Assembly: GCA_009841225.1 (NCBI GenBank)
Contig: VXMF01000013.1
Span: forward strand, 1 to 64,000
DNA from: Terriglobia bacterium
Lineage (GTDB): Bacteria; Acidobacteriota; Terriglobia; Bryobacterales; UBA6623
Length of the DNA: 64,000 bases
Direction of reading: 5' to 3'
Shown in pieces: positions 25,302 through 33,725 of the stretch. Below the pieces are notes generated by a model. That model ran no database searches. It was not told where the DNA came from and saw nothing but the letters and a program-made list of their open reading frames with translations. The stretch's first letter is position 1. The number at the start of each line of letters is the position of its first letter. Both the position numbers and the translations under genes were made by a program.

Positions 25302-25342
25302 GTCACGCCAACGTGACGCGCGGAAGGGAGCGCGACTATACT
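25302..25342 (+). promoter_or_regulatory. Promoter with a 16-bp palindromic operator candidate
   Basis: GTCACGCCAACGTGAC (25302-25317) is an inverted repeat of two 6-bp arms around CCAA. A TATACT -10 hexamer follows at 25337-25342, with the start codon at 25361. The repeat therefore covers the -35 region, which is the usual place for a repressor or activator site. The regulator cannot be named. Confidence 0.45.
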
Positions 25343-25360
25343 CTGGGGGGCTACAGGAAG

Positions 25361-26488
25361 ATGCCAGCAAACTCGCTTACCCGGCGCGGTCTGATCCGCA
25401 CTGCCGCAGTCGTGCCACTGTCTGCGGCCTCCTCGACCGCCGCGAACTCCGCAGTCTCGGTCGGGATCATCGGCCTCGGCGGCAGGGGCAGCAGCCATGC
25501 CCGCCACATCGCCGGCCTGCCAGAGGCCCGACTGGTCTCGGTCGCCGAGGTCTCCGACGCTTCCATCGAGCGAGCGAAAGAACGGGTGTCCTTGGACGGG
25601 GTGCGCCTGCACAAAGATCTCAACGAGGTGCTCGCCAGCGATGTCGACGCTGTCATCATCGCGACGCCGGTGTACATGCATCCGGAGCACTTCGAGGCCG
25701 CGATCCAAGCCGGCAAGCACATCTACATCGAGAAGCCCGCCGCCGAGGACGTCGAAGGGGCCAAGCGGGTGATGCGCCTGGCCGATGCGGCCCCGCGCCA
25801 CCTCAACATCACGTTCGGCTTCCAGCAGCGCCACGGCGACGTGTACCACGAAGCGAAGAAGCTGATCGATTCGGGCGAGATCGGCAAGATCAACCTAGTC
25901 CACTCGCATTTCCTCAAGAGCGGCATGACCGGCAAGGAGCCGGTCCGCCCCAAGCCGACCGACCCGGCCGACAGGCTGGCCCAGTGGAAGCGCTGGCGTG
26001 ACACTTTCGGCGAGATCATCACCGAGACGTTCTGCCACAGCATTGACGCGATGAACTGGTTCGTCGGCGCGCACCCCCTCAAGGCCATCGGCACAGGGGG
26101 GCGCGCGGTGATGAAATACGGCGACCTGCTCGACCATCTCAACGTCACGTTCGACTATCCCGGCAACATCCAAGGCAACTTGGTCGGAGCGTACATGTGC
26201 CCGTCGTTCTACCGGGAGGTCTACGAGCGCTACTTCTGTCAGGACGGCGTGGTAGAAACCGCCCGTGGCTACTGGCGGTTTCACCGGGGGCGCAACGACG
26301 TGCTCGAAGAGAAGTCTCCGCACGACATCACCATCGACGCCTTGCAGGAGTTTTTCGGGCGCATCTTGGATGACAAGCCCGCAAACACCGGCGTCCGGGG
26401 CGCCGAGAGCACGCTGACCTCTCTCTTAGGCGAGATGGCGATCGCGCACCGGGCCGAGGTCACCTGGGACGAAATGATGAACGCCTAG
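25361..26488 (+). CDS. Tat-exported Gfo/Idh/MocA family oxidoreductase (second)
   Basis: A 375-residue oxidoreductase with an N-terminal Tat-type signal (TRRGLIRTA), a Rossmann motif (VSVGIIGLGGRG) at about 38-49, the ATPVYMHPEHF block and the catalytic EKP motif (IYIEKPAAED). The C-terminal domain contains FCHSIDAMNWF, with the family's substrate-site His. It is shorter than the other two copies in the window and probably has a different substrate. ATG 25361 is chosen because the signal begins there and AGGAAG lies next to it; ATG 25313 upstream would put non-signal residues in front. The palindrome-promoter upstream suggests regulated expression. Confidence 0.85.
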   Translation: MPANSLTRRGLIRTAAVVPLSAASSTAANSAVSVGIIGLGGRGSSHARHIAGLPEARLVSVAEVSDASIERAKERVSLDGVRLHKDLNEVLASDVDAVIIATPVYMHPEHFEAAIQAGKHIYIEKPAAEDVEGAKRVMRLADAAPRHLNITFGFQQRHGDVYHEAKKLIDSGEIGKINLVHSHFLKSGMTGKEPVRPKPTDPADRLAQWKRWRDTFGEIITETFCHSIDAMNWFVGAHPLKAIGTGGRAVMKYGDLLDHLNVTFDYPGNIQGNLVGAYMCPSFYREVYERYFCQDGVVETARGYWRFHRGRNDVLEEKSPHDITIDALQEFFGRILDDKPANTGVRGAESTLTSLLGEMAIAHRAEVTWDEMMNA

Positions 26489-26502
26489 CCCGCCGATCGT
26501 CG

Positions 26503-26508
26503 TATAAT
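26503..26508 (+). promoter_or_regulatory. Consensus -10 element TATAAT for the DUF3500 gene
   Basis: A perfect TATAAT lies 37 bases before the ATG at 26546, leaving room for GGAG at 26534-26537. No -35 match is seen at 16-18 bases. It suggests that the DUF3500 gene is transcribed separately from the oxidoreductase gene, whose stop lies 14 bases upstream of the hexamer. Confidence 0.45.
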
Positions 26509-26545
26509 CCCGAATCGTGGCCGGACTGGGCCTTGGAGAAAAGCA

Positions 26546-27679
26546 ATGATCCGACAAGGTGTCGTGCGCGCCGTGTTCGCGGCGCTGTTCGCGCTGTGTG
26601 CCTTGACCGGCTACGAGTCGGCCAAGACCGAGGCGCTGATGGCCGACGCGGCCAATCGCTTTCTTGAATCCCTCGACCGCATGCAGCGCATGGGGACGGT
26701 GTTTGCCATGGACGCCGAGGAGCGCACCAACTGGCACTACTTCCCCGAACCCGGCTTCGCGGACGAGTACGGCTATGTGCGCAACGGGATCACGTTCAAG
26801 GACATGGACCCGAAGCAGCGCCACCTCGCCTACGGCCTGCTCAGCACCGGGCTCGGCCGGGCTGGATTCGTCAAGACCATGAACGTGATGGCGCTCGAGG
26901 AGATCGTCCGCGCCATCGAGGACGACCACACCGGCTACCGCGACACCGAACGCTTCCACTTCACGTTCTTCGGCGATCCGGGCATGAAGGGCGACTGGGG
27001 CTGGCGAGTGGAGGGCCACCACGTCTCGCTTCACTACTTCATCCGGGACGGCAAGCTGGTGGCGTCGAGCCCCACATTCCTCGGGGCCAATCCTCACGAG
27101 GTTCCACAGGGACTGCACAAGGGCATGCGCGCCCTCGAGCGCGAAGAGGACATGGCGCGGGCGCTGCTGGTATCGCTCGATGCCGGTCAGCGCAAGCAGG
27201 CGATCTTCGACAAGCAGGCTCCCTACGACATCGTGACGATGGCTGACAAGCGGGCCAAGCTGGACGGCGAGCCGCAGGGCATTGCCGCCGGGGAGCTAAG
27301 CGAGAGCCAGTATCAAGACCTGCTCGCACTGATCGAGGAGTACGCCGCCACGATGCCGCCGGAGATCGCGGCCCGGCGCATGAAGGCAGCCGCGCAGACG
27401 CCCAAGGGAGAGCTCTTCTTCGGCTGGGCGGGCGACATCGACCGACCAGCCGCAAAGCCGATCGAGATTGGCAGCAAGACCACCGAGAACCGCCATCTGG
27501 CCGGCAACTACTACCGTATCCAGTCGCCAACCTTCCTGATCGAATTCGCCAACACCCAGAACCAAAGCAATCACAGTCACGCGGTCTGGCGCGAGTTCGA
27601 AGGGGACTTTGGATACGACGTATTGGCTGCGCACTACCGGGGCGATGGCCACGCCGTTGAGACAGTGGCTGCGGACTGA
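26546..27679 (+). CDS. Secreted DUF3500 family protein
   Basis: A 377-residue protein with an N-terminal hydrophobic signal (VRAVFAALFALCALTG) followed by a DUF3500 domain covering nearly all of the mature chain. Recognisable blocks are NWHYFPEP, GLRLSTG-type GLLSTGLG, HHVSLHYF and the C-terminal FEGDFGYDVLAAHY. The function of DUF3500 is unknown; members are frequent in Acidobacteria and Planctomycetes. The start has a fair ribosome site (TTGGAGAAAAGCA). A TATAAT -10 lies upstream. Confidence 0.78.
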   Translation: MIRQGVVRAVFAALFALCALTGYESAKTEALMADAANRFLESLDRMQRMGTVFAMDAEERTNWHYFPEPGFADEYGYVRNGITFKDMDPKQRHLAYGLLSTGLGRAGFVKTMNVMALEEIVRAIEDDHTGYRDTERFHFTFFGDPGMKGDWGWRVEGHHVSLHYFIRDGKLVASSPTFLGANPHEVPQGLHKGMRALEREEDMARALLVSLDAGQRKQAIFDKQAPYDIVTMADKRAKLDGEPQGIAAGELSESQYQDLLALIEEYAATMPPEIAARRMKAAAQTPKGELFFGWAGDIDRPAAKPIEIGSKTTENRHLAGNYYRIQSPTFLIEFANTQNQSNHSHAVWREFEGDFGYDVLAAHYRGDGHAVETVAAD

Positions 27680-27861
27680 GCCCACAAGCAGCAGCGGCTA
27701 CGCGATCAAGTTCGGCGGATGCCGCAGCATGCGTGACCGGACACTCCGGATCGAACGACGACCGGTGATCGCAGGACGGCGGGACGCCGACGATCACGTC
27801 GAAAGTATCGCCGAATCGGGCGGGCCATGCTAGCGGTCGCTCGACGGCAAGGCTTCCGACA

Positions 27862-28698
27862 TCAGTGCTCCCCCCAAGCTCGATGCATGTCCGCTGTCGT
27901 CAGGTCCAAGAACCCCTTTACGATCCACTCTCTTCCCAAGTCAAAAAAGTCGAAGGCCCCATTGATCCCCTTATCGAGGGGGGACCCACGAGCGGTTAGG
28001 GTCAGAACGAAGATCGGCGATTGATCTTCCTCCTTCCACGCTGGCGTCAGGGAAACGTGGAGTCTTCCCAACGGGCCGCTCGAGTCATTCCGAATCACGA
28101 ATCTCTGCTGGATACTCCCATCTTCTGGTTCGGGCAAGAACGAGCGCTGTTGCGCAGCCCAGGTTCGAAGGACCCCTTCGATTTGTCCGTGCTCGTGCCA
28201 TGCTTCAGAAGGCTCAATGTGGTTGACGTACGTGATTTCGCATTGGTCGATCGCAACCTTGCCAAGCCTCTCGTCGGTCAGAAACTCTTGGAACTCCCAT
28301 ACCTCATGCCGAAAGTTCGTGCGGATGCGCTCATAGCGGGGATAGGGTGTCGAGATCTTCCCTGTCTTGCGCCAATTGTGAATGAATCTGTCCGCCTGGA
28401 TTTGAATGAGTTCCGTTTTCGATTCGTTCAAGAAGCATACCCGCGGCAGGGGTGGCTTTCCCTCAATCGTCGCCTCCTCGTGCCGTGGCGATGGCGCTTC
28501 GAAAGTCTCCCGCGTAGCGTCTAGCGGTGTGCGCTCTTCGATCAGTGGAAACGTGTGGCGGAACTTATGCCACAGCAAGCCGACATGGACCAGACTGAAC
28601 TCTTGCAGCGGCTGAAACTGAAGCGACAGGATTGTTTCCACCAAGGGTGGATCTCGAAAGTCTGGCAAATCATCCGGCCTGAACAGACGAGTCGTCAT
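27862..28698 (-). CDS. TIGR04255 family protein of unknown function
   Basis: The 278-residue cytoplasmic protein matches the sporadically distributed TIGR04255 family: an N-terminal FRDPPLVETILSLQFQPL block, LLWHKFRHTFP, and a C-terminal LGREWIVKGFLDLTTADMHRAWG. The function is unknown. It is less GC-rich than its surroundings by eye and stands alone between long intergenic stretches, consistent with lateral transfer. The start is ATG 28698. Three 11-bp direct repeats lie about 90 bases upstream and could regulate it. Confidence 0.75.
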   Translation of the reverse strand: MTTRLFRPDDLPDFRDPPLVETILSLQFQPLQEFSLVHVGLLWHKFRHTFPLIEERTPLDATRETFEAPSPRHEEATIEGKPPLPRVCFLNESKTELIQIQADRFIHNWRKTGKISTPYPRYERIRTNFRHEVWEFQEFLTDERLGKVAIDQCEITYVNHIEPSEAWHEHGQIEGVLRTWAAQQRSFLPEPEDGSIQQRFVIRNDSSGPLGRLHVSLTPAWKEEDQSPIFVLTLTARGSPLDKGINGAFDFFDLGREWIVKGFLDLTTADMHRAWGEH

Positions 28699-28789
28699 CG
28701 GATCATTTTCGACCGAATTCGTTCCAGCATATTCGGCCTACGTGCGGCTCAGAAACACATCAAGTGTAAACGATATCGCTGCGCCCTCC

Positions 28790-28822
28790 TCACGGTTTTC
28801 TCACAGTTTCCTCACAGTTTCG
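28790..28822 (-). promoter_or_regulatory. Three 11-bp direct repeats resembling a PhoB/OmpR-type box
   Basis: Forward strand: TCACGGTTTTC, TCACAGTTTCC and TCACAGTTTCG, head to tail with exact 11-base period. Reverse strand: CTGTGAG-type half-sites separated by four A/G-rich bases, the layout bound by PhoB/OmpR-family response regulators. It lies about 90 bases upstream of the reverse-strand TIGR04255 gene and about 250 bases before moeA, inside a 377-base gap (28699-29075) that otherwise holds nothing I recognise. Confidence 0.5.
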
Positions 28823-29075
28823 CGAACGCCTTGGGCCGCCCGGATCGTCGACTCGGCCCGCAGTGCGCCTGTGCGCCTGCACCGGTCCGTGACAGTGCCC
28901 GCCTGAGCGCGGCGCTGGGCGACAACATGAGAAGAATAGCCGCCGGCGTCTTGCCTCGTTTCCGGATGCTTCCCGGCGACGGTAGGTTGAGACGCTGGGC
29001 GTGAAACCATCCGCTGGGATTTGTGCGAAACTCTCAATGTGCGTCGCGCCGATCGGAGTGGCGTACCGCTTCTCA

Positions 29076-30284
29076 ATGGACCCGCTTCGCTTCGAGGAAG
29101 CCCGTGCGATCGTCTGCGAGCGCACGCGGGAGACCATTGGCCAGCTCACGGCCGAATCCGTGCCGCTGGATGCCGCCGCGGGCAGGATATTGGCCCGTGA
29201 TATCTGCGCTGACCGCGACTATCCGCCGTTCAACCGCTCGGCAAGGGACGGATTCGCCGTCATCGCGTCTGACGTGGCTAATGTGCCGACAACGCTGGAA
29301 CTGATCGGCGAGACCCAGGCCGGCGAGCCTTCGCGCTTCGCGCTCGAACCGGGAAAGACCGTCGAGATCATGACCGGGGCTCCCGGACCCGAAAACGCCG
29401 ACGCCGTGGTCATGGTGGAGTACTCCCAGCGGAACGGCTCGTCGGTGACGCTCACCGACTCGGTATCGGCGGGGCGCAACCTGATCATGGCCGGCTCGGA
29501 GGCCACGCAAGGCCAGTGCGTGCTGAAGGCGGGCACCAGGATTGGGTATCCGAGCGTGGCACAGCTTGGGACGGTTGGTTGCGCGGACGTTCCGGTGTAC
29601 CGCCAGCCCAGCGTGGCGATCCTGTCTACAGGCGATGAAGTGCTGCCGGTCGGCGCTCGGCCGCAGAGCTACCAGATCCGCAACTCCAACGCCCACTCGC
29701 TGGCAGCCCAAGTGCGTCGCAGGGGGGGCGTGCCGCGCATCCTGCCGATCGCGAAGGACACTCTCGAAGACACCCGCAGGCGCATCGAGGAGGGCTTGGC
29801 CAGCGACATTCTCTTGCTGTCGGGCGGCGTCTCGATGGGCAAGCACGACCTGGTGGAGGAAGTCCTCGCTGACCTCGGCACCGAGCTGTTCTTCACCTCG
29901 GTGAGGATCCAGCCGGGCAAGCCGCTGGTGTTCGGCCGCTGCAGGAACGCTCTCGTGTTCGGCCTGCCCGGAAACCCGCTCTCGACGATGGTCACTTTCG
30001 AGGTGTTCGCTTCGATCGCGGTCGATCTGGCCGGCGGAGCCCCGGACTCGCCCCTGCGGTTCCAGCAGGCTCCTCTAGCGGAGGCCTTCCGGCACAAGCC
30101 TGTCCTGACGCGCTTTCTGGGAGCGCGACTTGAGGGGGAGTTCGGCGAGACTCGCGTGCGCGTCGACCGCGGCCAAGGATCCGGCGACGTCACGGCATTC
30201 GCCCGGGCGGACTGCCTGATGGTCGCCTCGGACCGCCGCGCGGAATGGGCGGCGGGCGACCTGATCAGCGTGATGCCCCTATGA
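29076..30284 (+). CDS. moeA: Molybdopterin molybdotransferase
   Basis: A 402-residue MoeA, which inserts molybdate into adenylylated molybdopterin (EC 2.10.1.1). The N-terminal [11 protein letters not shown] segment, the central nucleotide-binding region with ILSTGDEV and LLSGGVSMG, and the GLPGNPLS turn are characteristic. The C-terminal beta domain is complete ([12 protein letters not shown]). The start at 29076 (MDPLRFEEA) fits other MoeA proteins; the frame continues upstream to 29001 but without family similarity. The stop overlaps moaC by ATGA, so the pair is probably translated together. Other Mo-cofactor genes are not in the window. Confidence 0.93.
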   Translation: MDPLRFEEARAIVCERTRETIGQLTAESVPLDAAAGRILARDICADRDYPPFNRSARDGFAVIASDVANVPTTLELIGETQAGEPSRFALEPGKTVEIMTGAPGPENADAVVMVEYSQRNGSSVTLTDSVSAGRNLIMAGSEATQGQCVLKAGTRIGYPSVAQLGTVGCADVPVYRQPSVAILSTGDEVLPVGARPQSYQIRNSNAHSLAAQVRRRGGVPRILPIAKDTLEDTRRRIEEGLASDILLLSGGVSMGKHDLVEEVLADLGTELFFTSVRIQPGKPLVFGRCRNALVFGLPGNPLSTMVTFEVFASIAVDLAGGAPDSPLRFQQAPLAEAFRHKPVLTRFLGARLEGEFGETRVRVDRGQGSGDVTAFARADCLMVASDRRAEWAAGDLISVMPL

Positions 30285-30775
30285 GCAGCCTGTCTCACTT
30301 CGACGACGCGGGCTCGGCCTCGATGGTCGACGTCGGCGCCAAGCCAGCCACGCAACGCTCGGCCAAGGCTCGCGCGTTCGTCCGCATAGCGCCTGCCGTG
30401 CTGGAGGAATTGCCCCGCAACCCCAAGGGCAATCCCTTGGAGATCGCCCGCATTGCCGGGATCCAGGCGGCGAAGAGGACCTCCGACCTGATCCCCCTTT
30501 GCCACCCCCTGCCACTGACGCATGTCGATGTCGCGGTCGAGGTGCAGGAGGGCGGTGTCGCGATCACCGCGTCTGCGGCGACCTTCGCTCGCACCGGAGT
30601 GGAGATGGAAGCGATGTCGGCGGCGGCGGTAGCCGCCTTGACCGTCTATGACATGTGCAAGGCGCTTGACAAAGGCATCGAGATTCGCGACATACAATTG
30701 CTCGAGAAAGCCGGCGGCAAGAGCGGCACCTACCGCCGCGACCGCGGCTCGGGGCCCGGCGGTGCCGACCTTTGA
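30281..30775 (+). CDS. moaC: Cyclic pyranopterin monophosphate synthase accessory protein
   Basis: A 164-residue MoaC, which forms cyclic pyranopterin monophosphate in Mo-cofactor synthesis (EC 4.6.1.17). The [15 protein letters not shown] terminus, [13 protein letters not shown] (catalytic His region) and [19 protein letters not shown] followed by MCKA (catalytic Asp and Lys) are all present. The start ATG at 30281 overlaps the moeA stop. The C-terminal tail after KSGTYRR is a short Gly/Arg-rich extension of no known role. Confidence 0.94.
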   Translation: MSSLSHFDDAGSASMVDVGAKPATQRSAKARAFVRIAPAVLEELPRNPKGNPLEIARIAGIQAAKRTSDLIPLCHPLPLTHVDVAVEVQEGGVAITASAATFARTGVEMEAMSAAAVAALTVYDMCKALDKGIEIRDIQLLEKAGGKSGTYRRDRGSGPGGADL

Positions 30776-30815
30776 TGGGCGAAGCTTAAGAGTGGAGACC
30801 TCGTCGCAGCGAACC

Positions 30816-31976
30816 ATGCACCGCGCTCTGTCCAGACCCTGCGCTCTCGCCACGGCCGCCGTGCTGGCCGCCGCGGTCCTCGCCGCCCAGGACGGCGCGG
30901 ACCTGTTCGATCCCGAGACCCTGTTCGAGTCGGACCAGCCCGCGATCTTCCTGGAAGAGATCGACGAGGTGACGGTTCCTGTCACCGTCCGCAGCCCGAA
31001 GGGCGAGTACATCCACGACATGATCAAGGAAGACTTCGCCGTCTTCGACAATGACGTCGAGCAAGAAGTGGTGGGCTTCGACGTGAGCTTCCTGCCGATC
31101 TCGATGGTGATCTGCGTGCAGACGAGCGACCGCGTCGAGGGTATCTTGGGCGATATCCGCAAGACCGCCTACCTGTTCACCGAACTCGTGCTCGGCGAAC
31201 ACGGCGAGGCGGCACTGATGACGTTCGACAGCCGCATCAAGCTGCTGGTGGACTTCACCAACGACACCAAGAAGCTCGATACCGGACTGAAGGGAATGCG
31301 CATCGGTACGTCAGCAGTTGCCCTCGCTGACGCCATGTACAGCGCGATCCGCATGCTCCTCAAGCGCCCGGAGAACCATCACAAGATCATCGTGGTGATC
31401 TCGGAGTCCCAGAACAACGGCAGCCGGATCGGTCTGGGCGAGAGCCTGCGCACTGCGCAGCTGTACAACATCTCGATTTACCCCGTGCGCCTATCGACGC
31501 TGTCGGCCCGCCTGCGCCGCAAGCCCGAAGTCCGGGCGCCGACCATCCCCGCCGGAATTGTCGTGCGGCCCACCATGCCTGGCACGCCGGACACTCCGAC
31601 CTCGCAGCAACAGGCCACGTACTCGGTGACCCCGAACATGATCCCGATCATCATCGACCTGGTCCGGGGAGTGAAGAACCTGATCTTCGACAATCCGCTC
31701 GAGGTGCTGTCGAGGGGAACCGGCGGCCGCGCCTACAGCCCGCGAACCACCAGCGGCGTCCAAGAATCCATCATCAGGATCGGCGAGGACATCCGCAGCC
31801 AGTACCGGCTGAGCTACCGGCCCAACAACCTCAACGAGCGCGGCATCTATCACCGCATCGAGGTCACCGTTCCCTACGAGAAGCTGCGGTTGCGGCACCG
31901 CGTGGGCTATTTCCACGGGCCCACCGCCATGCCCGACGGAGAGCCCGTCGAGACCGGCGACGACGCAGAGCAGTAA
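30816..31976 (+). CDS. VWFA-related Acidobacterial protein with degenerate MIDAS
   Basis: A 386-residue secreted protein with a signal peptide (ALSRPCALATAAVLAAAVLAA, cleavage near LAA-Q). The N-terminal beta segment (VTVPVTVRSPKGEYIHDM..EDFAVFDN) and von Willebrand A domain belong to the VWFA-related family that is widespread in Acidobacteria (TIGR03436). The metal-binding DxSxS motif expected after PISMVICV reads QTSDR, so the MIDAS looks lost, and the later SDG motif is SES. The C-terminal region ends in a beta-rich QYRLSYRP segment. ATG 30816 gives a proper signal peptide; GTG 30792 is an alternative. The function of the family is unknown. Confidence 0.82.
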   Translation: MHRALSRPCALATAAVLAAAVLAAQDGADLFDPETLFESDQPAIFLEEIDEVTVPVTVRSPKGEYIHDMIKEDFAVFDNDVEQEVVGFDVSFLPISMVICVQTSDRVEGILGDIRKTAYLFTELVLGEHGEAALMTFDSRIKLLVDFTNDTKKLDTGLKGMRIGTSAVALADAMYSAIRMLLKRPENHHKIIVVISESQNNGSRIGLGESLRTAQLYNISIYPVRLSTLSARLRRKPEVRAPTIPAGIVVRPTMPGTPDTPTSQQQATYSVTPNMIPIIIDLVRGVKNLIFDNPLEVLSRGTGGRAYSPRTTSGVQESIIRIGEDIRSQYRLSYRPNNLNERGIYHRIEVTVPYEKLRLRHRVGYFHGPTAMPDGEPVETGDDAEQ

Positions 31977-32015
31977 CGGCGGCGAAGCTGCCAAGCTATC
32001 GGGCCGGAGTGACAT

Positions 32016-32024
32016 TGCTATCAT
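32016..32024 (+). promoter_or_regulatory. Extended -10 element before the small gene at 32040
   Basis: TGCTATCAT (TG, one base, then TATCAT) is a good extended -10. It ends 15 bases before the ATG at 32040, which supports that small frame being expressed. No -35 is apparent, as is common with extended -10 promoters. Confidence 0.4.
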
Positions 32025-32039
32025 CAGAGCAGGGCAACC

Positions 32040-32246
32040 ATGGGTATTCCGAACGCGAGAAAGTACTCGATCTACAAGCCGAATTCCGGGGAGCGGGCGA
32101 CGGTCGTCGCCGTACTGCCCAAGGGCGCCGACGTCAAGGCGTACCTCGAAGACGCCGCCAAGCGCTTTGACTGGAAGGCGTGGGAGGAGCAGAGAGCCTC
32201 CTTGAGCAAGATTCGCGTCGGTCAGCAGAAGCAGCGGAAGCGCTAG
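32040..32246 (+). CDS. Small basic protein of unknown function
   Basis: A 68-residue protein, rich in Lys, Arg and Ala, without signal peptide or membrane segment. It begins MGIPNARKYSIYKP and ends in a basic tail (KQRKR). I recognise no family. Support for it being real: an extended -10 element 15 bases upstream, codon use similar to neighbours, and no better frame on either strand. It might bind nucleic acid given its charge, but this is only inference. Confidence 0.55.
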   Translation: MGIPNARKYSIYKPNSGERATVVAVLPKGADVKAYLEDAAKRFDWKAWEEQRASLSKIRVGQQKQRKR

Positions 32247-32312
32247 CCTGGCTCCGAAACGCGCCAGCCGCACCCCCGCAACCCCGCCCGCTCTCCAGAC
32301 GCCTTTGCAACT

Positions 32313-33716
32313 ATGGCGTTCCGCTCCTTACATCACCTCACCCGTTTCTCGGCGTGCCTAGCGGCGACCGCGCTGGCGCTTTCCGCACAGCCCAGCGAGG
32401 CGACCAAGCGCCTGCAAGAGCGCAACAAGATGTTCAAGCCGACGGTGATCCAAGTCGCCGAGAACGTCTACACCGCGATCGGCTACCAAGTCTCGGCGAA
32501 CTCCATGATCATCGGAGACGACGGTGTGATCATCGTCGATCCGGGGCAGATGCCGACGGCCGCGCGAGAAGTTCGAGCAGCGTTCGAAGAGATCAGCTCG
32601 CTGCCGGTGCGCGCCATTGTCTACACCCACGGCCACGGGGACCACACCAACGGAGCGCCGGCCTTCTTCGAGCCTGGCAAGGGCATCGAGGTCTGGGCGC
32701 GGGACAACTACGGCTCCGAGGCTGCGCTCGTGAGCGGCAAGGGCCTCGGTCCCGGCTTGCGAGCCTCTAACAGCCAAGGTTTCGATCTGCCGCTAGAGCA
32801 GCGGATGGGCATCGGCATCGCGATCCCGCCCGCCCGCCGCCCCCAGGGCAACATGATGCAGGACGGGCTGCGCCGGCCCGGCGCGCCCGCCGCTCGGCCG
32901 CGACCGGCTCAGGTGCGTCCCACGCACAAGTTCTCGGAAGCGCGCAAGTCGCTGGAAATCGCCGGCGTCCGGCTGGAGCTGGTGGCGGCCCCGGGCGAGA
33001 CCGAGGACCAGCTCTACGTCTGGCTGCCCGACCAGCGAGTGGTCTTCGCCGGAGACAACTTCTACCAGTCGTGGCCCAACGTCTACCCGCTGCGCGGCAC
33101 CGCACGCAGGTCATTTCGCGACTGGATCGCCAGCATCGACAAGATGGTCCAGCAAGACCCGCTGCACGTCGTGGGCGGCCACACGGCGCCGATCCTCAAC
33201 GACGCCAAGACCGTCCTCACCAACTATCGCGACGCGATGCAGTGGGTGCTGGACCGCACCCTCGACGGGCTGTCCAAGCAGATGACCCCGGACGAGCTGG
33301 TCGCGTATGCCCGGCTCCCAGAGCGCTTCGCCAAGCTCGACTACCTCGGGGACTACTACGGCACGGTCGAGGGCACGATCCGGGATCTCTACGCCCAGGA
33401 TCTCGGGTGGTTCGACGGAGACGCCCTGTCCCTGCACCGCGAGAGCCCGCGCAAGCAGTCCGAGCGCATGGCTGACCTAGCCGGCGGAGTGGACGCCCTC
33501 GTGGCCAAGGCTCGCGAGCTGATGGATGCGGACGACCCTCTCGGCGCGGCGCAACTGCTGCGCCACGCCATCCGCCTCCGCCCCGAAGACCGCGACGCCA
33601 AGCTGCTGATGGCGGACGCGCTGGCGATCGTCGGCGAGCGCACCTTCAATGGCCCGGTGCGAAACTACACGCTGTCGACATCCAATCGCTACCGCAAGCA
33701 AGCGCAGGAGCAGTAG
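32313..33716 (+). CDS. Secreted alkylsulfatase-type metallo-beta-lactamase-fold hydrolase
   Basis: A 467-residue protein with a signal peptide (cleavage near LSA-Q), then a metallo-beta-lactamase fold with YTHGHGDHTNG (zinc ligands) and the VGGHTAPIL block. A dimerisation domain (DELVAYARLPERF..GTVEGTIRDLY) follows, as in the SdsA/BDS1 alkylsulfatases. Those enzymes are about 650 residues because of a C-terminal SCP2-like domain, which is missing here. A Pro/Arg-rich insertion (about residues 165-210) interrupts the catalytic domain. Likely role: hydrolysis of sulfate esters outside the cytoplasm. Substrate unknown. Confidence 0.82.
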   Translation: MAFRSLHHLTRFSACLAATALALSAQPSEATKRLQERNKMFKPTVIQVAENVYTAIGYQVSANSMIIGDDGVIIVDPGQMPTAAREVRAAFEEISSLPVRAIVYTHGHGDHTNGAPAFFEPGKGIEVWARDNYGSEAALVSGKGLGPGLRASNSQGFDLPLEQRMGIGIAIPPARRPQGNMMQDGLRRPGAPAARPRPAQVRPTHKFSEARKSLEIAGVRLELVAAPGETEDQLYVWLPDQRVVFAGDNFYQSWPNVYPLRGTARRSFRDWIASIDKMVQQDPLHVVGGHTAPILNDAKTVLTNYRDAMQWVLDRTLDGLSKQMTPDELVAYARLPERFAKLDYLGDYYGTVEGTIRDLYAQDLGWFDGDALSLHRESPRKQSERMADLAGGVDALVAKARELMDADDPLGAAQLLRHAIRLRPEDRDAKLLMADALAIVGERTFNGPVRNYTLSTSNRYRKQAQEQ

Positions 33717-33725
33717 CCGGCCTGC

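Noticed and set aside
27680..27861. Possible insertion-sequence debris with a CCGGACACTCCGG dyad
   Set aside because: Too short and without recognisable transposase sequence or matching ends; I see nothing definite here.
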